A stretch of 64,000 nt of DNA, taken from NCBI GenBank assembly GCA_958370785.1, contig CATXKN010000001.1:186001-250000 (forward strand), given 5' to 3'. Made by a program: the position numbers and the translations under genes. Below are positions 60,183 to 64,000 of the stretch, piece after piece. The notes beneath the pieces were generated by a model. That model had not been told where the DNA came from. It saw only the letters and a program-made list of their open reading frames with translations, and ran no database searches. Within the stretch, counting starts at the first letter, position 1; each line of letters starts with the position of its first letter. This DNA is from an uncultured Collinsella sp. (lineage in GTDB: Bacteria > Actinomycetota > Coriobacteriia > Coriobacteriales > Coriobacteriaceae).

Positions 60183-60769
60183 GCGCGGCCTTTGACCTGG
60201 TCCTTTTTAGGCGTGATGAGGTTGGAGACTGCCTTATACACCGCCAGCGTCAACACCGAGTTGAGCACGGTCTTGATGAGGTTAAACGGCAGCACGGCGG
60301 GAATCATGAGCGGCAAAATCACATCGACCGAGCCATACCAGAACCAAACACCAATGGTAAGGTTTGCGGCCATAGACAACGCCGTAGCGGCAATAACGCC
60401 GAGCACCAGGCCAATCACGGCACCCTTATAGGTATGCATCTTCTGGTAGACGATAGCCGCGGGCAGAATATAGCCCAGCGTGGCAACCAAGTTCATAAGC
60501 GCACCAACCCAATCGCCCGTGGTAAGCGCATGAATGGCGATCGCCATGGCGGCAACGGCAGTGCCGGCACCAGGACCATACGCAAATCCACACACCATCG
60601 CCGGCACCAGCGACGGGTCATACGTCAAAAACGGCGCCCAAGGAAGGATGGGCAGCTGCACATACATAAACAGTGCTCCCAAGGCGCACATCAACGCCAT
60701 GGTAACGAGCTGTTTGGTGCTCCACCTATTCGTGTTCTCAAAATGGATATGCTGCGACTGTTCAGACAT
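60179..60769 (-). CDS. ribU: ECF transporter S component, probably riboflavin-specific (RibU)
   Basis: Vitamin-binding membrane subunit of 196 residues and six helices. MALMCALGALFMYVQLPILP, YDPSLVPAMVCGFAYGPGAG and LMNLVATLGYILPAAIVYQK follow the RibU layout. The FMN riboswitch right upstream makes riboflavin the likely substrate. The start at 60769 (MSEQSQ) lies 12 nt downstream of the riboswitch, so the aptamer can gate the ribosome binding site. It is followed by ecfAA' and ecfT as one transporter operon. Confidence 0.88.
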   Translation of the reverse strand: MSEQSQHIHFENTNRWSTKQLVTMALMCALGALFMYVQLPILPWAPFLTYDPSLVPAMVCGFAYGPGAGTAVAAMAIAIHALTTGDWVGALMNLVATLGYILPAAIVYQKMHTYKGAVIGLVLGVIAATALSMAANLTIGVWFWYGSVDVILPLMIPAVLPFNLIKTVLNSVLTLAVYKAVSNLITPKKDQVKGRA

Positions 60770-60780
60770 AAGATCACCTG

Positions 60781-60962
60781 CCTCTTTCATCCGGACTCTA
60801 ACCGTTGGTACTGGGATCTCACCAGTTCAGCCGGCATGCGAACCAACGCACGCACGGGTCGCGGACTCATCGGCTCGGTCGCAGGCATCTCGCCTGCGCC
60901 ACGGCGTCCCTTTGACACCGCCCGATTTACCGCCAGTGGGGAATTTCACCCCGCCCTGAAAC
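60781..60962 (-). promoter_or_regulatory. FMN riboswitch (RFN element)
   Basis: The conserved helices appear in order on the minus strand: GGGCGGGGTGAAATTCCCCA, CTGGCGGTAAA, GAGTCCGCGACCC, ACTGGTGAGATCCCAGT, CCAACGGTTAGAGTCCGGAT and AGAGG. This is the RFN core. There is no terminator between it and the ribU start. Control is therefore probably translational, with FMN switching expression off. Confidence 0.95.
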
Positions 60963-61166
60963 AGCAATTGCAAGTGTAGCACGGGCAGGTTTTCGCGCAA
61001 GTATGCCAAGGGTAATTTATGGTGGTGATCAGTTGCCGTAACAACCACGTTCCCCACCCATCCCAAAGTAACGCGCCTTTCGCGCAAAGCGCGAAACAGC
61101 GAAGGGGACACGTATCCCTATCAACCACGTCCTTCTCCGCCCGCCGACCTCAAGGCCGTAAACGCA

Positions 61167-61311
61167 GGGAATCCGGGGGCGGGATGGGGGTTTCTCTCCG
61201 GAACATTCCGCAGGACGCAAAGAGGCTCCGCAGCGCGAAGCGCGATGCGGAGCCTCTTTGCATGTCCGAGGACGTTCCGGAGAGAAACCCCCATCCCGCC
61301 CCCGGATTCCC
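61167..61311. repeat. 145-bp nested palindrome with 38-bp perfect arms, 3' of groL
   Basis: The 38 bases at 61167-61204 (starting GGGAATCCGGGGGCGGGA) are perfectly complementary to 61274-61311. Inside, 16-bp arms GCAAAGAGGCTCCGCA (61217-61232) and 61246-61261 form a second hairpin. It begins 27 bp past the groL stop and may act as its terminator. 60963-61166 holds only weaker hairpins. Confidence 0.92.
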
Positions 61312-61337
61312 GGTGGGAGTTCTAGACCTTGTCGGCC

Positions 61338-62975
61338 TTAGTACATACCGCCGCCCTGCTGACCAGCGGTGGCAGCAGCGATAGCGTCCTCAAGCTGAGT
61401 GTTCTTGGGCACATCGGAGACGGTGGCCTCGGTGATGAGGATCAGGCTGGCGACAGAAGCAGCGTTCTGCAGGGTGACGCGGCTGACCTTGACGGGGTCG
61501 AGGACGCCCATCTCGATCATGTCGCCCCACTCGCCGTTGGCAGAGTTGAGACCCTGGCCAGCAGGCAGCTCGGCAACCTTGTCGACCACGACAGCGCCCT
61601 CAAAGCCAGCGTTCTTGGCGATGGTAGCGACCGGAGCGGTCAGAGCCTTCTTGACGATATCGACGCCAATCTTCTCCTCGGGGTCGTCGATCTCAACAGC
61701 GTCGAGCGCAGGAGCAGCGTCCATGAAGGCGACGCCGCCGCCAGCGACAATGCCCTCCTCGACAGCAGCGCGGGTAGCCTGCAGGGCGTCCTCGACGCGA
61801 TGCTTGATCTCCTTGAGCTCAGACTCGGTAGCAGCGCCAACCTTGATGACGGCAACGCCACCGGAGAGCTTGGCCAGGCGCTCCTGGAGCTTCTCGCGGT
61901 CGAAGTCAGAGGTGGTGTTCTCCATCTCGCCCTTGATCTGAGCGATACGGGCGTCGATGGCCTCCTTGGAGCCAGCGCCGCCGACGACGACGGTGTTGTC
62001 CTTGGAGATGGTGACGGACTTAGCGGTACCGAGCATATCGGCGGTAATGTCAGCGACCTTCACGCCCAGCTCGTCCAGAGCGGCCTGGCCACCGGTGAGG
62101 ACGGCGATGTCCTCGAGGATGCGCTTGCGGCGATCGCCGTAGCCCGGAGCCTTGACGGCGCAGACGTTGAGGGCGCCACGGATCTTGTTGAGGACCAGGG
62201 TCGGCAGAGCCTCGCCGTCGATGTCCTCAGCGATGATGAGCAGGCCACGGCCAGCGCGCTGGACAGCCTCGAGAACAGGCATGATGTCCTGGACGCTGGA
62301 GATCTTCTGGTCGGTGATGAGGATGTACGGATCCTTCATCACGGCCTCCATGCGGTCGTTATCCGTGACGAAGTAAGCGGAGACATAGCCCTTGTCGAAC
62401 TGCATGCCCTCGACGGTGTCGATGGTAATGTCGAACGTCTGGGAATCCTCGACGGTGATGACGCCGTCCTTGCCCACGACCTCCATGGCCTCGGCGATCT
62501 TCTCGCCAACCTCGGGATCACCAGCGGAGATGGTGCCGACGGAAGCGATCTGCTCCTTGGTCTCGACCGGCTTGGCCTGCTTCTTCATCTCGGCGACGGC
62601 GGCGTTGACGGCCTTGTCGATGCCGCGACGGATGGCCAGCGGGTTGGCGCCAGCGGCGACGTTGCGCAGACCGTCGTTGACGATAGCCTGAGCGAGCAGG
62701 GTTGCGGTGGTGGTGCCGTCACCCACGGTGTCGTTGGTCTTGGTGGCGACCTCCTTCACCAGCTGAGCGCCCATGTTCTCGATGTTGTCCTCGAGCTCGA
62801 TCTCCTTAGCGACGGAAACGCCGTCGTTGGTGATGGTCGGGGCACCGAACGTGCGCTGCAGAGCGACGTAACGGCCCTTGGGGCCCATGGTGACGGTAAC
62901 GGCGTCGGCCAGAGTGTTGACGCCCTTGGCGAGCTTGGCGCGGGCATCGGTGTTGAACGTAATGTTCTTTGCCAT
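61338..62975 (-). CDS. groL: Chaperonin GroEL
   Basis: 60-kDa chaperonin. The sequence runs from MAKNITFNTDARAKLAKGVN, through the ATP-site MGPKGRYVAL and VGDGTTTATLLAQAIV, to the Gly/Met-rich end AGQQGGGMY, 545 residues. It follows groS by about 96 bp on the same strand. Confidence 0.98.
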   Translation of the reverse strand: MAKNITFNTDARAKLAKGVNTLADAVTVTMGPKGRYVALQRTFGAPTITNDGVSVAKEIELEDNIENMGAQLVKEVATKTNDTVGDGTTTATLLAQAIVNDGLRNVAAGANPLAIRRGIDKAVNAAVAEMKKQAKPVETKEQIASVGTISAGDPEVGEKIAEAMEVVGKDGVITVEDSQTFDITIDTVEGMQFDKGYVSAYFVTDNDRMEAVMKDPYILITDQKISSVQDIMPVLEAVQRAGRGLLIIAEDIDGEALPTLVLNKIRGALNVCAVKAPGYGDRRKRILEDIAVLTGGQAALDELGVKVADITADMLGTAKSVTISKDNTVVVGGAGSKEAIDARIAQIKGEMENTTSDFDREKLQERLAKLSGGVAVIKVGAATESELKEIKHRVEDALQATRAAVEEGIVAGGGVAFMDAAPALDAVEIDDPEEKIGVDIVKKALTAPVATIAKNAGFEGAVVVDKVAELPAGQGLNSANGEWGDMIEMGVLDPVKVSRVTLQNAASVASLILITEATVSDVPKNTQLEDAIAAATAGQQGGGMY

Positions 62976-63071
62976 GGTAGGTAATCCTCCAAAAGAAATG
63001 TGACTCGCGTCGCCGCTTCCGAGTCCTATGCGGCGGACGCGTTCAAAGACGAATCAGAGATTCTGACGAGA

Positions 63072-63365
63072 CTAGGCCTCGACGACGGCGTAGATGTCGT
63101 CGGCGCGCATCAGCAGATACTTCTCGCCGTCGACCTTGACCTCGTTGCCACCGAACTTACCGTAGATGACAACGTCGCCGACCTGAACGTCCATGGGGAT
63201 GCGCTCGCCCTTGTCGTTAACCTTACCGGCGCCAACGGCAACGATGGTGCCGCGCTGCGGCTTCTCCTGAGCGTTGCTGGCGATGTACAGACCAGAAGCG
63301 GTTTTCTGCTCGGCCTCGTCGGGCTTGACCAGGACGCGATCTGCAAGCGGCTTCAAAGACGACAT
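63072..63365 (-). CDS. groS: Co-chaperonin GroES
   Basis: A 97-residue cap of the chaperonin. LADRVLVKPDEAEQKTASGL and the mobile-loop/beta core IVAVGAGKVNDKGERIPMDV, followed by DVVIYGKFGGNEVK, match the family. The start at 63365 (MSSLKPL) has AGGAGG upstream. The leader contains a GC-only stem (CCGCGCGG twice) just ahead of the ribosome binding site. I see no CIRCE element. Confidence 0.96.
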   Translation of the reverse strand: MSSLKPLADRVLVKPDEAEQKTASGLYIASNAQEKPQRGTIVAVGAGKVNDKGERIPMDVQVGDVVIYGKFGGNEVKVDGEKYLLMRADDIYAVVEA

Positions 63366-63502
63366 GCTTGTTTCCTCCTTTGTGGGCCGCGCGGTCATGC
63401 CGCGCGGGTTAACCCTTTTTGTTTGCGTACGCGTTGAATGGTACCCACGAATGGCGGGTTATACAACACGGAGTCAAAAAATCTTATTTTTTGGCACTTA
63501 GA

Positions 63503-63701
63503 TTTTCTGAATGCCGGGGGATAACTTGGCAGTGGCTCCCGGGGCGGACCGGAGGGCATGAAGTTTGCTGCTCTACAGTCCTGCGCAAGACGGAAAGCAC
63601 ATTAAGTGCTTTCCTTTGCGTGCGGAACTCGCGACAAACTTCATGCCCTCCGGTCCGCCCCGGGAGCCAGGTTGACTAACTCGGGCCCGGCATTCAGAAA
63701 A
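63503..63701. repeat. 199-bp nested palindrome with 34-bp perfect arms, upstream of groS
   Basis: Three nested stems: TTTTCTGAATGCCGGG (63503-63518) with 63686-63701; 34-bp arms 63534-63567 (starting GGCTCCCGGGGCGGACCG) with 63635-63668; and GGAAAGCAC (63592-63600) with GTGCTTTCC (63606-63614). All are perfect. It lies about 140 bp upstream of groS. Confidence 0.92.
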
Positions 63702-64000
63702 GTCAGTGCAGCAAAATGGCGATGCGGATAGCGACATGGGCATGGTTTTCGCCGCGCGCACGGGTCCCCCGGGGAGCACCGTGCATTTTTAGGAGTATTC
63801 AGCAGGCCAGGGTAAATGCATACGCGCCGGACATACTTTTTTGGTCCCAAGGATGCTTTCAGCGGGCGGTTTTGGTCGGTGGGCAGACCCCGTTGGAACA
63901 AATGGGCATACTTCGCGCCGTACCAGACCACAAATTGTCATCGAGCTCCGCGATACTACCTGACTGCAGCGGCGCCGGCGGGGCTTGTGTTGCTGAATAC
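63702..64000. other. Window end without a convincing gene
   Basis: GTATTCAGCA near 63793 is the inverse of TGCTGAATAC at the very end of the window, so a further inverted repeat may be cut here. A minus-strand frame of 96 codons from a GTG at 63931 (starting VWYGAKYAHLFQRGLP) has unusual composition and runs into the palindrome. I do not call it a gene. Confidence 0.35.

Noticed and set aside
63366..63502. CIRCE or HAIR heat-shock operator upstream of groS
   Set aside because: I looked for TTAGCACTC-N9-GAGTGCTAA and CTTGAGT-N7-ACTCAAG and found neither in the leader or promoter region.

Overview
The window is about 64 kb of GC-rich chromosome and reads as a Gram-positive actinobacterium of the class Coriobacteriia, most likely Collinsella or a close relative. 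This is inferred from gene families, gene order and repeat style; I ran no database search. Supporting signs are a ThrE-type exporter with an acidic N-terminal extension, a LAxTG-type wall-anchor signal, a single-chain EcfA-EcfA' ATPase, a Firmicutes-like ispD-ispF-cysS-rlmB-yacP block, and many palindromic elements at gene ends. There are no phage genes, no insertion sequence with a recognisable transposase and no rRNA operon.

Layout. 0.1-3.0 kb: three-gene ABC importer of the TrpXYZ-like class. 3.2-8.8 kb: secreted 5'-nucleotidase, MscS channel, an unusual cytoplasmic BMP-type protein and a phosphoesterase. 9.1-13.6 kb: translation and transcription block (rplA, rplK, nusG, secE, tRNA-Trp, rpmG, tuf, three tRNAs) driven leftward by two promoters sharing the same upstream sequence. 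13.7-16.7 kb: accessory segment with a DUF262/HNH nuclease-like gene, a precisely phased alternating repeat array and tRNA-Thr. 16.8-22.3 kb: yacP, rlmB, cysS, ispF, ispD, disA. 22.4-27.7 kb: Mn2+ riboswitch with mntP, a HipBA module, pepD and a RelB/PIN module. 27.8-36.6 kb: clpC, a TetR regulator with a giant 2-hydroxyacyl-CoA dehydratase activase and a perfect operator, and a DUF2798 membrane protein. 36.9-50.8 kb: threonine/serine exporter, lysS with an extra tRNA-binding domain, greA, tatA, tRNA-Pro, ispE, veg, dtd, rdgB, rph, murI, a HAD phosphatase, murE and asnB. 51.0-56.4 kb: tRNA-Val and the argCJBD arginine operon with tandem ARG boxes. 56.5-64 kb: two PNPOx paralogues, the riboflavin ECF transporter under an FMN riboswitch, and groSL flanked by two very long palindromes.

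Most genes from 9 kb on lie on the minus strand. The three metabolite-controlled units (Mn2+/mntP, FMN/ribU-ecfAA'-ecfT, arginine/argCJBD) have recognisable control elements. Three regulatory modules (hipBA, relB-PIN, tetR-activase) carry palindromic operators at their promoters.

The most unusual content is non-coding. (i) Six 15-bp boxes of alternating orientation lie at an exact 40-bp period with five 25-bp spacers, beside the DUF262 nuclease gene. (ii) A family of hairpins with different arms but a common GGGACAG-like loop abuts stop codons across the window. (iii) Two roughly 90-bp elements share a nearly identical 40-bp core. (iv) Nested palindromes with perfect 34-38-bp arms bracket groSL.
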